Shown here in pieces: positions 50,483 through 59,797 of a stretch of DNA of 64,000 bases. The position numbers and the translations under genes were made by a program. Numbering within the stretch: position 1 is the stretch's first letter; the number at the start of each line of letters is the position of its first letter. The notes beneath the pieces were generated by a model that was not told the origin of the DNA, searched no databases, and saw only the letters and a program-made list of their open reading frames with translations. The stretch comes from Thermosynechococcaceae cyanobacterium YX3bin19 (GTDB taxonomy: Bacteria > Cyanobacteriota > Cyanobacteriia > Thermosynechococcales > Thermosynechococcaceae): the NCBI GenBank assembly GCA_030447595.1, contig JAUJON010000006.1:1-64000 (forward strand), in the 5' to 3' direction.

Positions 50483-50852
50483 CCCAGCAGGATCAAGGAT
50501 GTGAGTATCAGGCAGGAGGACAAACTGGGTGACAGCCTCAACCTTCTGGCAACAAGCGATCGCTTTAACTTGACTTCTTGACCTTCGGCTTAGACATCAG
50601 CATGGGACATTCCTCAATCAGCAAAATATATTCAACAGCCTCAGTGAATTGCTAACCAACACTCAGGCAACCCGTGTTGCAGAATCCACGGAATCTAGAT
50701 CTCAATGCGACAGGACGGACAAAAAAGAATTGCTTGCCTAGATGCAAAGAGTGTTAACCAGTGATACAAATTGCATCAGGTCTGGGGGGGAGATCAGTTC
50801 TCTTGTTACTGTATACAAACATCTCTACGATCTCTTAGCAGAATCCCATAAA
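50483..50852. other. Upstream region of amt, 370 bp
   Basis: Contains the broken leader frame described for amt (50483-50590) and the amt promoter region. No further ORF. A near-consensus NtcA half-palindrome is at 50754-50767. A C/G-rich run (CTGGGGGGGAGATC) lies at ~50785. Confidence 0.4.
50754..50767 (-). promoter_or_regulatory. NtcA-like site (GTA-N8-TAA)
   Basis: The minus strand reads GTATCACTGGTTAA, one mismatch from the NtcA palindrome GTA-N8-TAC, located ~290-330 bp upstream of amt. No good TAN3T -10 box is visible ~22 nt downstream, so the assignment is weak and rests mainly on the known nitrogen control of amt genes. Confidence 0.25.
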
Positions 50853-51631
50853 TTACTGCTTGAGAAAGTTGAATGAAAGGGACGTTGTGGGGAGCAGCAG
50901 TCTGAGCAGGATAGTTGCGCCGGGGACCCAGTACAATCGCCGCAACCAGTGCCGCAACTCCAGAGCTAATATGTACGACAGTGCCCCGGCAAAATCAAGG
51001 GCACCAAAACCGCCGTACAGACCAGTGAAACCACCTTTTAGCCCAGACCATATGGGCCAGTGGACAGTAGACAAAAGTCATCCATAAAAGCATGAAAAGG
51101 GTATAAGCGCGAAAGCTCATCCGTTCCGCGATCGCCCAGAAATCAGTGCCGGAGTGATGATCGCAAACATCGCCTGGTAGATCATGTAAGCCTGGGGGGG
51201 AATCGTAGCCGCATAGGAAACTACCTCAGCCGGTTCGGACCTGCCCTGTAAGATAATCGGTTGTTTCTAGCCTAACGCCATTAAGAAATACCCACTGCAG
51301 CCCACCGATAAAGGGTAATCCAGGGGCAAACCCAAGGCTATAACCCCATAGCACGCCAAATCACGCCCACGAGGGCGATGGCAAAAAGCTCATCATCATT
51401 GTGTTGAGGACGTTGCGCGATCGCACAAATCCACCTTAGAAGGAAGCAAGCCCCGGCGTCATCAACAGCACCAGTGCTGACGAAATCAGCATAAAACCCG
51501 TGTCTGCTGACGCCGGGCGGCCTCAGCCGCCGCTGCCGGGTCGGGTGCATCCTGAGCTAATGCATTGCCCACCAAAGGGCCGCTGAGAGCCAGAGCGCTA
51601 TCGCTCCAGTGAACAAAACTTTCTTCAACAT
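50853..51631 (-). pseudogene. Second ammonium transporter, half deleted and frameshifted
   Basis: ATG 51631 starts MLKKVLFTGAIAL (signal peptide). After shifts come DTGFMLISSALVLLMTPGLA, GGFVRSRNVLNTMMMSF, GYSLGFAPGLPFIGG, ERMSFRAYTLFMLLWMTFVY and HMVWAK with FTGLYGGFGALDFAGA. The sequence ends near 50853, about the middle of the protein, so helices 6-11 and the second pore His are gone. At least six frame changes. It is a different Amt type from the intact gene (Met-rich, longer leader with DPAAAAEAARRQ). Confidence 0.85.
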
Positions 51632-51838
51632 TAATTTTTTGCCTTACCATCTTTAGAGGTTTGATGAGTTTGATTCCAGCAATTCCAGGAGCCAAGATTC
51701 TGTATCAGACATTACGAATCCCCGGGCCAGGCGCGCAGAGTAATCCCCTATCCACTCGCCGTGGGTACCAAGGTCAGGGATACTGGATAAGGCAGCGCCG
51801 TGCTACCGCTTGTTCTTGATTTCGCCTCAGGACTATAA

Positions 51839-52663
51839 ATGGATACGGTTTGGGAGTTAGATTTCTACTGCGTCCATCTTGGACGAGCAACAAAAAAGGC
51901 TTTGGGAAGTCCTGGTGTGCGACACTGACCGCACTTTTGAGTACGCTAGGTTTTGTCCCAGCAATCAGGTTAATTCAGGCTGGCTGCGAACTGCGCTTGA
52001 GGAGGCCCTGGCTGAGGCTCCCCAGGCACCGGAGAAAATTCGTTTCTTCCGCCGTCAAATGAATAACATGATTATGCGGGCGTGTGAAGAACTAAAAATT
52101 CCTGCCCAGCCCAGCCGCCGTACTTTACTCTCTACCAGTGGCTGCAGCAGAGAACCCAGGAAGTGTACCCAACCCATCCGGGGTTCCAGCCCCTCGCTAC
52201 CAACCCGATCCACTATGAACTAGCACCGCTGAAGCCGCTTCCAGATGCCCTCTTGGGGCAGCAGGGCCTTTGTGACTTTAGAGGCCAGCGCCCTTGGGGA
52301 CGTAGATGAGTGGGGCAATTGATTTTGGCGAGACTTTTTCGCTGTCCATGATTGAAGGATCACAGACGCAAATTCCGGGAATTATCATCTTCTCGAATCG
52401 AGCCAAAGCTTTAGCTGCCTGGATGTCTGGGCTAGAACCAGCATTTCTCAAGTTTGAGCATAGTTCTCCGCCGAGGCTGGTATTAGAAACGGGGCGAGCG
52501 ATCGGCTCTTTGCCAATTTGAAAGACCCCAGCTGCAGGCAGAAGCCCAAGGGTTCGAGGCTACCAAGCAGCAAGCTCAACAGGTGCATTTTTTAGCAGTC
52601 CAGTCTGATCCTGATGTAGAGGCCTTTGCGGGATTTTGGTTACTGCAGGAACTCGATATCTAG
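51839..52663 (+). pseudogene. Tab2/Atab2 RNA-binding protein homologue, frameshifted
   Basis: ATG 51839 gives DTVWELDFYC. The next frame gives LDEQQKRLWEVLVCDTDRTF, then FCPSNQVNSGWLRTALEEAL and RFFRRQMNNMIMRACEELKI. Further frames give FTLYQWLQQRTQEVYPTHPG, IDFGETFSLSMIEG, IPGIIIFSNRAKALAAWMSG and a C-terminal FAGFWLLQELDI. Breaks near 51872, 52115, 52250, 52315, 52360, 52465 and 52500. Tab2 promotes translation/assembly of photosystem I reaction centre proteins in plastids, and cyanobacteria usually keep one copy. A functional copy elsewhere is expected if the host is phototrophic. Confidence 0.85.
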
Positions 52664-52692
52664 AATAATTAGATTCCAGAAGGGAGAAAGTG

Positions 52693-54003
52693 ATGGGATC
52701 TCAATTGCTACCGGCGGTGCCGGCAGAACAGCTGATCGAACTAGCCAAGCAATCAGGCGCACAGGCTGCCGAGGTGTTTCAATCCCAATCTTTATCCCGG
52801 CCTGTTTTGAAGCCAACCGGTTGAAGCAGCTAGAAAGTGTGCAGTCTGAAGGTACAGCCCTGCGGCTGTGGCGAGATAATTGTCCAGGTTTAGCGGTTGC
52901 CTACGGTCCGGTGGACCCGCAAGTACTAGTGGAGCGGGCGATCGCCTTGAGCCACCTCAATGCTCCGGAAACGATTGAACTGGCAAACAGTTCCCAGCAG
53001 GTCTACCCAGATTTGGGGGAAGCTGTCGCTGTAGAGCAGTTGTGGACTGGGGCAAGCAGGCGATCGCCTTGGTGCGAGACGTCTACCCAGAAGTTCTCTG
53101 CACCACTGAGGGGGGGGGGGGGGGGGGGGGAGTGCGAGGCCGAGACGACTCGCTTGCTTAACTCTCAAAGGGCTGGACTGTGGCTACACCGATACCACCC
53201 TCAGTTGCTACTTGGCAGCAGAATGGGTGCGCGGCGATGATTTGCTCAGTATTGCGGATGGGCAGACCCAGCGCAGCCAATTGGATCCTACGGCCCTGGT
53301 CAAGCAGATTTTGCAGCGCTTGCACTGGAGCCGAGAAAAGGCTTCACCCACTACTGGTCATGTGCCGGTCTTGTTTACCTCTAAAGCGGCGGATATGCTC
53401 TGGGATACGGTTCCTGCTGCCTTGAACGGCAAGCAGGTGATAGAGCGGGCAAGCCCCTGAGCGATCGCCAAGGCCAGCCGGTGATCTCAACCGCTCTTAC
53501 CTTATCCCAGGAGCCTGAGGCCGGACCCTTTAGTTGCCCCTTTGATGATGAGGGCACCGCCACACGATCGCTCACCTTGATCCACAATGGTGTTTTACAG
53601 CTTTTCTATACCGACCGGGCCACAGGACGGCTGCTGGGTAGCGGCAGTACCGGCAATGGCTTTCGTCCCGGTTTGGGCAGCTATCCGACGCCGGGGCTAT
53701 TTAATCTCTTAATCCAGCCGGGGCCTATTCACTCCCCGGAGCTAATCACCCACCTTGATCAAGGATTAGTGGTGGATCAAATGCTCGGTGGCGGTGCCGG
53801 TATTTCTGGTGACTTCTCAGTGAATGTTGATCTGGGCTACCAGGTACAGCAGGGCCAGATTATCGGTCGAGTCAAAGATACGATGGTGTCAGGCAATGTT
53901 TACACAGCCTTGAAGCAAGTGGCGATCGGCGGTGACGCAGACTGGAATGGTTCCTGCTATACGCCCTCTCTAATTGTCGAGGGGGCTATCGGTTACGGGA
54001 TGA
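52693..54003 (+). pseudogene. PmbA/TldE-family metalloprotease homologue, with a 21-G run
   Basis: ATG 52693 starts GSQLLPAVPAEQLIELAKQS. Later frames give FEANRLKQLESVQSEGTALR, SSQQVYPDLGEAVAVEQL, TDTTLSCYLAAEWVRGDD, LTLSQEPEAGPFSCPFDDEG, RLLGSGSTGNGFRPGLGSYP, MLGGGAGISGDFSVNVDLGY and the end TPSLIVEGLSVTG, whose TGA is at 54001. Frame changes occur near 52790, 53055, 53110-53180, 53235 and 53985 (one extra G). TldD/TldE pairs process peptides such as RiPP precursors. TldE lacks the metal site and needs TldD, which is not in this window. Confidence 0.85.
53110..53130. repeat. Homopolymer of 21 G
   Basis: An uninterrupted run of 21 G inside the pmbA/tldE pseudogene, between CTCTGCACCACTGA and AGTGCGAGGCCG. 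Nothing similar occurs elsewhere in the window. The coding sense before and after is conserved, so the run replaces or extends a short G-rich codon stretch. Confidence 0.95.
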
Positions 54004-54120
54004 AACTAGGTAGACTTCCCGCGAACCCACTGCCTGGATGCTCAGCCCCAATTCGTTAGCAGAAAGGTCAATTGATGCCGCTCTGGTGTTAGGTTGAATC
54101 TGCCTACCAAGGCGCAATTT

Positions 54121-55425
54121 CTTAGGAGCGTGGATTAAATAAAGTGTAATACTTCCAGTTGTATCTGTAAGCTAGAGGAAACAGACTGATGAACTGGAGA
54201 ATCGATGCAACCCTACCCTGCGGCGATTGAAGCTCAAATGCAACGATACTATCAATCGCTCTGTGAGAAGGATTGCCGTCGCTATGCGGCAATTGAAGCC
54301 CGTGAAATTAGGGTACGGAGGGCAGGCATACATCCGTCGATTATTTGGATGTCACCACGAAACCTTAGCGTTGGGGATAGCGGAACTTGAGGACGAATCG
54401 GCGCTCAAAGGGGAACGGATTCGTCAAGTTGGAGGTGGACGTAAATCAGCGTTTGAGACCATTGCCGGATTAGACGAGGCATTTTTGCGGGTTTTAGAGC
54501 GTCACACGGCGGGTTCCAACCGATGCAGGGTCAAGTGGACGAATCTCAAGCGCCACGAGATTGCCGTGTTGCTCAAAGAAGCGGGCATTGACGTGAGTGT
54601 GACCGTTGTAGACCAGTTGTTGGAGAAGCACAACTTTCGTAAACGCAAAGCGGTGAAGACCCTGGCAACCGGAAAGAGTGAACATCGCAACGAGCAGTTT
54701 GAGACGATTGAGCGGCTCAAGCAATCCTATCAAGCAGCAGGCAATCCGGTGATGAGTATGGACACCAAAAAAGAGAATTGATTGGCAACTTGTACCGAGA
54801 TGGAAAACTCTACACGCGAGAACCGATTGAGGTGTTTGACCATGATTGGGCAACGCTTGCAACCGGGGTTGCCATTCCTCATGGGTTGTACGATATGACC
54901 CACAATGTGGGATATATCCAGATTGGCACCAGTCGATACCAGCGAGTTTGCCTGCGACTCGATTCGCTACTGGTGGAACACCTATGGCAAAGGTCACTAT
55001 CCGCTGGCTGACTCGATTTTGCTGCTATGTGATGGTGGCGGTAGCAATAGCTCACGTTACTACATCTTCAAGCAGGACTTACAGGCGTTGCTCAACGAGT
55101 TAGGAATCGAAATTCGCATCGCTCACTATCCACCCTACACCTCGAAGTACAATCCGATTGAGCATCGCTTGTTTCCTCATCTCTCTCGGGTGTGTCAGGG
55201 TATCATTTTTGATAGCGTTCAGACCGTACAAGAACTGATGGCAACAGCAAAGACTCGCACAGGTCTCAATGTGTTGACGACGATTCTCGGCAAAACCTAT
55301 CAAACCGGTCGAAAAGTCGCTGAAGATTTCAAATCCAACATGAAGATTGTCTTTGATGAGTTCCTACCACAATGGAATTACACCGCTAAGCCAGAATTAC
55401 AGGTTATTTAATTTACGAGCCTTAG
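54121..55425 (+). mobile_element. ISAzo13-family element with recognisable ends
   Basis: The left end begins CTTAGGAGCGTGGATTAAAT. The right end read inward begins CTAAGGCTCGTAAATTAAAT. About 22 of 29 bases match, giving imperfect terminal inverted repeats. The 1.3-kb length fits ISAzo13 elements. It inserted between the pmbA and clc pseudogenes, with its right end only 12 bp before the clc ATG. Confidence 0.75.
54205..55411 (+). pseudogene. ISAzo13-family transposase, frameshifted
   Basis: ATG 54205 starts MQPYPAAIEAQMQRYYQSL. After a shift near 54305 the frame gives KLGYGGQAYIRRLFGCHHET, GERIRQVGGGRKSAF and VMSMDTKKE (first acidic residue). After another near 54775 it gives LIGNLYRDGKLYTREPIEVF and FDHDWATLATG. 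A third near 54940 leads to DSILLLCDGGGSNSSRYYIF (Asp) and HYPPYTSKYNPIEHRLFPHL (Glu). It ends LQVI at 55411. Only three lesions, so decay is mild compared with the other IS elements. Confidence 0.9.
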
Positions 55426-55436
55426 ACTTTCCCAGT

Positions 55437-58013
55437 ATGGCCTTCCTTTTCCCCAAGCTGGCGTCAACTCTGGCCTAAACGTCTAGCTGTTCTAGAAGCC
55501 TGCTTAATTGGTCCTGATCGCAGCTTTAGCCGCAGTGCTGCTCAAACAAGGGATTGGCTGGCTAGGGACTTGGCGGGTGCAGGCATCCTATCTTCTGCCT
55601 GCCTGGGGGTGCTACCTTGCCATTGGCCTGAGCGGCGGAGTCTTGGCGGGCTGGTTAATTGAGCGGTTTGCTCCGGAAGCCTCTGGTAGTGGTATTCCTC
55701 AGGTTAAAGCAGCCCTGGCGCAAGCGCCGATCACCTTGGACCTGCGAGTGGCCTTGGTAAAACTTGTGAGATTTTAGCATTAGGCTCCGGACTGTTTCTA
55801 GGTCGACAAGGTCCTACAGTGCAAGTCAGGGCAGCCCTGGCTGCCCAACTAAGCCACTGGTTGCCGACCTCTCCAGACCACCGGCGGCAGATGATTGCCG
55901 CTGGTGCGGGTGCCGGACTGGCCGCTGGGTTTAATGCTCCGATCGCAGGCGTTCTGTTTGTGGTCGAAGAACTGCTTCAGGATGTATCCGGACTCTCGGT
56001 ACCGCTATTCTGGCTTCATTTATCGGGGCTGTAGTCTCTCGCGTGTTAGGGGGCCACAGCCTTGATCTGAATTTAGAATTGCTGGCTCCTCAGGCCAGCT
56101 TCTCTGCCCAAGAAATTCCTGCTTACCTGGTGTTGGGCGTGTTGGCGGGGTTGCTGGGTGCCCTATTTAATCACGGCATCCTCACCAGCTTGACCTGGAA
56201 CCACAAGGTCTCACGGGTGGGCCTGCCCTGGCGGGTGGGGCTAGCAGGACTTGTTTCTGGCCTCGCCGTTGCCCTGCTGCCCACTGACTTCCGCAATAGT
56301 AACGGGCTGCGAGAGATTTTCGCCTCCGGTGAGGCAGGGTGGCAAGTCGCAGCAATCACGCTGGTCGCTCAGTCGGCTTTAACTCTGATTGCTTACGGCT
56401 CCGGGGCTCCTGGAGGTCTGTTTGCTCCCGCACTGACCATTGGCTCTGCCCTGGGCTATCTCGTGGGGTTTGGTGCCCAGAATCTGCCAGGAGCAGGAGT
56501 GCCCACCACCTACGCTTTTAGCCGGAATGGGCACCTTCTTTAGTGCGGTGACCCGGAGCCCCGATTACGGCAATTGTGATCATTTTTGAGATAACCACAG
56601 ACTTCAACCTAGTGTTACCCTTGATGATTGGCTCGGTTGTCGCCTATTCCGTTGCTGAGATCGTGGCTAAAGGCTCAATTTACAGTCGTATCCTCGCTTG
56701 GCGGGGCATCCGTTTGGCAGAAACGACGGTGGCGAGAATTTTGACCGAGTTGACCGCAGATGATGTGATGCAGCGGCGCGTAGAAACCCTTGCCAGTCAA
56801 ATGACGCTTGATGAGATGGTGCAAGCCTTCTCCCGCTCTCATCATCGCGGCTTCCCAGTTGTAGACGACGGTAAGCTAGTGAGGTATCGTTACCCAGACT
56901 GATCTCGCGAAGGTGAATCAAGGTCAGTTCAGCGGCGACACTCAGCTGAGTCAGATCATGACTCCCAACCCCGTTACGGTTAATTCAACGGATACGCTTA
57001 GCCATGTGCTTTACTTGCTGAACCATTTTAGCCTCAGGCGTTTACCCGTCACAGAGGGCCGTAAACTCGTCGGCATTATTACCCGCAGCGACATCATCCG
57101 GGCGGAAGCGGATCACCTGAGCGGGGAAACAACTCAAGTGGGACCTCGACCTGAGCCCTCCTATGTGGTTTATCAAACCCGCGCTCCGGCTGTCGGTAAA
57201 GGGCGGCTGCTGGTGCCGCTGAGTAACCCCCAAACCGCGACTTCCCTGTTGCGCTTGGCTGTCACGATCGCCCGCGATCGTGACTACGAGCTAGAATGTC
57301 TCCAGGTTATTTTAGTCCCCCGTAATTGTTCCCCCGCTGAAACCCCAGTGGACATGACGATTAGCCATCATCTGCTGCGGCAGGCCGTCCAGATTGGGCG
57401 GCGATGGCAGATTCCTGTGCATACCCAGGTGCGCGTGGCCCACGAGCCAGCCCAGGCAATTTTAGAAACCCTGAAAGACCGATACATTGATTTAGTTCTC
57501 ATGGGCTGGAAAGGCAGCACCTCAACCCCCGGTCGTGTGTTTGGCAGTGGGGTAGACACGATTATCCGGCAGGCTTCCTGTGACGTGGTTCTCGTCAAGC
57601 TCCAGCATCCAGGGACCTTTGACCGGTGGCTAGTTTCCATTGCCGGTGGGCCTAATTCTCAGCAAGCAGTTCAACTCCTGCCAGCACTAATCTCCCTCAG
57701 CAAGCTGCCAGAAGTCAGACTTTGCCAGGTCTTTCCCCCTACTGAACCCGTAGCCAACACCACTGCTTTAGACCAGGCAACCCATTGGCTCAGCGATCGC
57801 CTCAACAGACCTGTGAAAGCCATACCCCTCACCGCCAAGTCTGTCGCCGATGCAGTCACCGAACTAGCCGAGAGAGAGCATTATGATGTAATCATGCTGG
57901 GTGCCAGCCGCGAGGGCCTGCTGCAGCAGGTGATTGGCGGTAATATTCCAGAGGCGATCGCCCGGAATAGTGACTGCACAGTCATTCTAGTCCGGGGCGC
58001 AATCGCCCCTTAA
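55437..58013 (+). pseudogene. ClC chloride channel/antiporter fused to CBS and UspA domains, frameshifted
   Basis: ATG 55437 starts MAFLFPKLAS. ClC core signatures follow across frames: EASGSGIPQVKAALA, GLFLGRQGPTVQVRAAL, NAPIAGVLFVVEEL, YGSGAPGGLFAPALTIGSAL and EITTDFNLVLPLMIGSVVAY. A CBS pair follows (DDVMQRRVETLASQMTLDEM; MTPNPVTVNSTDTLSHVLYL), then two UspA-like domains in the long ORF 56913-58013 (GRLLVPLSNPQTATSLLRLA ... VILVRGAIAP). Frame breaks near 55465, 55775, 55830, 56010-56030, 56535 and 56885. The intact protein would be ~850 aa and move chloride with regulation by the cytosolic domains. Confidence 0.88.
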
Positions 58014-58028
58014 TCCGGGAGCTTTGTC

Positions 58029-58745
58029 ATGACCGGGGCGATCGCAATTTTTGTCAAAACCGTTGGACTTTCTCCGATCAAAACACGCCTGGCTCAAGGC
58101 ATCGGTCAAACTGCCGCTGAGACCTTTCATCTCTTAGCGGCTGAAGCAGTTGCCGGGGTTGTCCGCCAAGCAGCCGCACAGCATCGGCTCGCCCCCTACT
58201 GGGCTGTCGCTGAGCCGCAAGGGGTGACTAATCCTGCCTGGCAAAGCTTTCCCCAAATTTTGCAGGGCAAAGGAGAGCTGGGTACAAGACTAGCCTGGGT
58301 TTACAATCAGCTGCTTCAACGCCACCGGTTTGTGCTGATGCTGGGAGCTGACTCCCCGCAGATTAGTCCCCATCACCTGAGTCAGGCGGCAATTTGGGCT
58401 GAGGCAGGTTACTTTACCTTAGGGCCAGCAGCAGATGGCGGCTTTTACCTATTCGCTGGCTCTCAACCCATTCCTCGGTCTATCTGGGAAAGCATTCCCT
58501 ACAGCAGTTCCCAAACGGCTAATTCTTTAATTCAGGCCATTACCCCCTTAGGCAAGGTACAGCAGCTCCCCACTTTACTAGATGTTGATACAACCCAGGA
58601 ACTTAAACAGCTTCAGACTCAGTTGAACCATACTGCTGCTAAGACAACACCTAACGATCACAAAAGAGAGTCGGAGGAACTTTGCCCTGAACAAGCTACC
58701 CTTTTAACTTGGATCAACCGTCTGTTGTCTGAGACCAACTGTTAA
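58029..58745 (+). CDS. DUF2064 glycosyltransferase-like protein (TIGR04282 type)
   Basis: A 238-aa nucleotide-diphospho-sugar transferase fold: IAIFVKTVGLSPIKTRLAQG, the central GKGELGTRLAWVYNQL, LMLGADSPQISPHHL and TLGPAADGGFYLFAGSQ. The TIGR04282 group is associated with arsenosugar or related glycolipid synthesis in some bacteria, but most members are uncharacterised. It follows the clc pseudogene by 15 bp and was probably cotranscribed with it. The last ~40 residues are a variable tail. Intact. Confidence 0.85.
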   Translation: MTGAIAIFVKTVGLSPIKTRLAQGIGQTAAETFHLLAAEAVAGVVRQAAAQHRLAPYWAVAEPQGVTNPAWQSFPQILQGKGELGTRLAWVYNQLLQRHRFVLMLGADSPQISPHHLSQAAIWAEAGYFTLGPAADGGFYLFAGSQPIPRSIWESIPYSSSQTANSLIQAITPLGKVQQLPTLLDVDTTQELKQLQTQLNHTAAKTTPNDHKRESEELCPEQATLLTWINRLLSETNC

Positions 58746-58748
58746 ACA

Positions 58749-59530
58749 TTATTGTTTCCGAACCGCAATGGTATAAGAAGGCCGCTGTTTTGCTTCTCGT
58801 TGCGTTTTCACCAGGCGAAAGTCGTTATCAATATAGAGGTGCTCTAGCTGGGGAGTAGCCAAGGATATCTTTTCCAGCTTCTTGCCCATCAGCTTATGGG
58901 ACGGGTGAGCAGCTTCCCAAGAATTTATGGCTTGAGCAGAGCCCTTTAATTTAGACTGAACCACTTGGGTAAACCAATTCTCGGCCCGATCAACATCTAG
59001 AGGAATGTCCTCTTAACCTAAAGGCCTGTTCTATCGCCACGTTTTGGATGAACCATTGGCCATCTCGTGCCTCAAACCTCTGAACGATCATAAAGTCGTA
59101 AGCCAGCAGGAAAGAGGAAAATTTTGCACAAAGGAGCGCTGGTGTCCGGGAGCATAGCGAGCGATATTGGCGTAATATCCATCATTATGAAAAATCTGGT
59201 AAGACTGATTACGAATCCGCCCCGGCAAACTATCTTGAAAAGGAATAGTGGACCAGCGGGACAACCACACACCCGGAACAATAGACACTTGCTCCTCTGC
59301 CGCAGGAAATGGATTGCGCCGGCTCAATTCCTCAAAAAATGGCTTCAATTTGTTTTGATAAAACCGCACCTTTTTGTTGAGCGGTTCTATATCTTGGCCT
59401 TCAGTAAGCTGCAAAAGTTTGTTTTTGAGTTCTGTCGTACTGGCCGCGTTTAATTCTTCTGCACTGAGAACTTCTCTCTGACCATTGCTGAGACTCCGAC
59501 TAAGTTCAAAAGCTGGCAGGATAACTCAAT
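58749..59530 (-). pseudogene. PAP/fibrillin-like lipid-associated protein, frameshifted
   Basis: Minus-strand pieces: LSNGQREVLSAEELNAASTT, PGVWLSRWSTIPFQDSLPGR, SYQIFHNDGYYANIARYAPG, then in other frames FEARDGQWFIQNVAIEQAFR, the DIPLDVDRAENWFTQ-like segment, and ORF 58749-58964 ending AKQRPSYTIAVRKQ. The lipocalin-like pattern resembles PAP/fibrillin proteins of plastids and cyanobacteria, but the assignment is tentative. Breaks near 59110, 59010 and 58965. No clear start codon. It converges with the DUF2064 gene, 3 bp between stops. Confidence 0.6.
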
Positions 59531-59577
59531 CAATCATCAAGGGATTTGAGGACAAATCTTGATGATAGTTATTATTA

Positions 59578-59593
59578 CGATATTTTAATATCG
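59578..59593. promoter_or_regulatory. AT-rich inverted repeat upstream of secA
   Basis: CGATATTTTAATATCG is a perfect palindrome in the 267-bp spacer before secA, ~205 bp upstream of its start. It could be an operator or a small hairpin; nothing else in the spacer is distinctive. Confidence 0.3.
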
Positions 59594-59797
59594 CAATCTA
59601 TAACAGCTTTCTGCATCAGTCTAGCGGGGTGAAATACTGGTGATTAAGACTCTGCCTGTGAACAAACTCAAAATGATAGGATTAAACAAGATTAAACGAG
59701 TAGCTCAGGTCTGAGATCGGTCTGTTCTTGAAACTTGCCAGACTGGGCTGGCCAGCGTTAGTCTCTTTAACCAAATAAATGTTTCCTTCCTGTAACC

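Noticed and set aside
53110-53130. Poly-G tract as a phase-variation switch
   Set aside because: The host gene has several other frame breaks, so changing the tract length could not restore a product.
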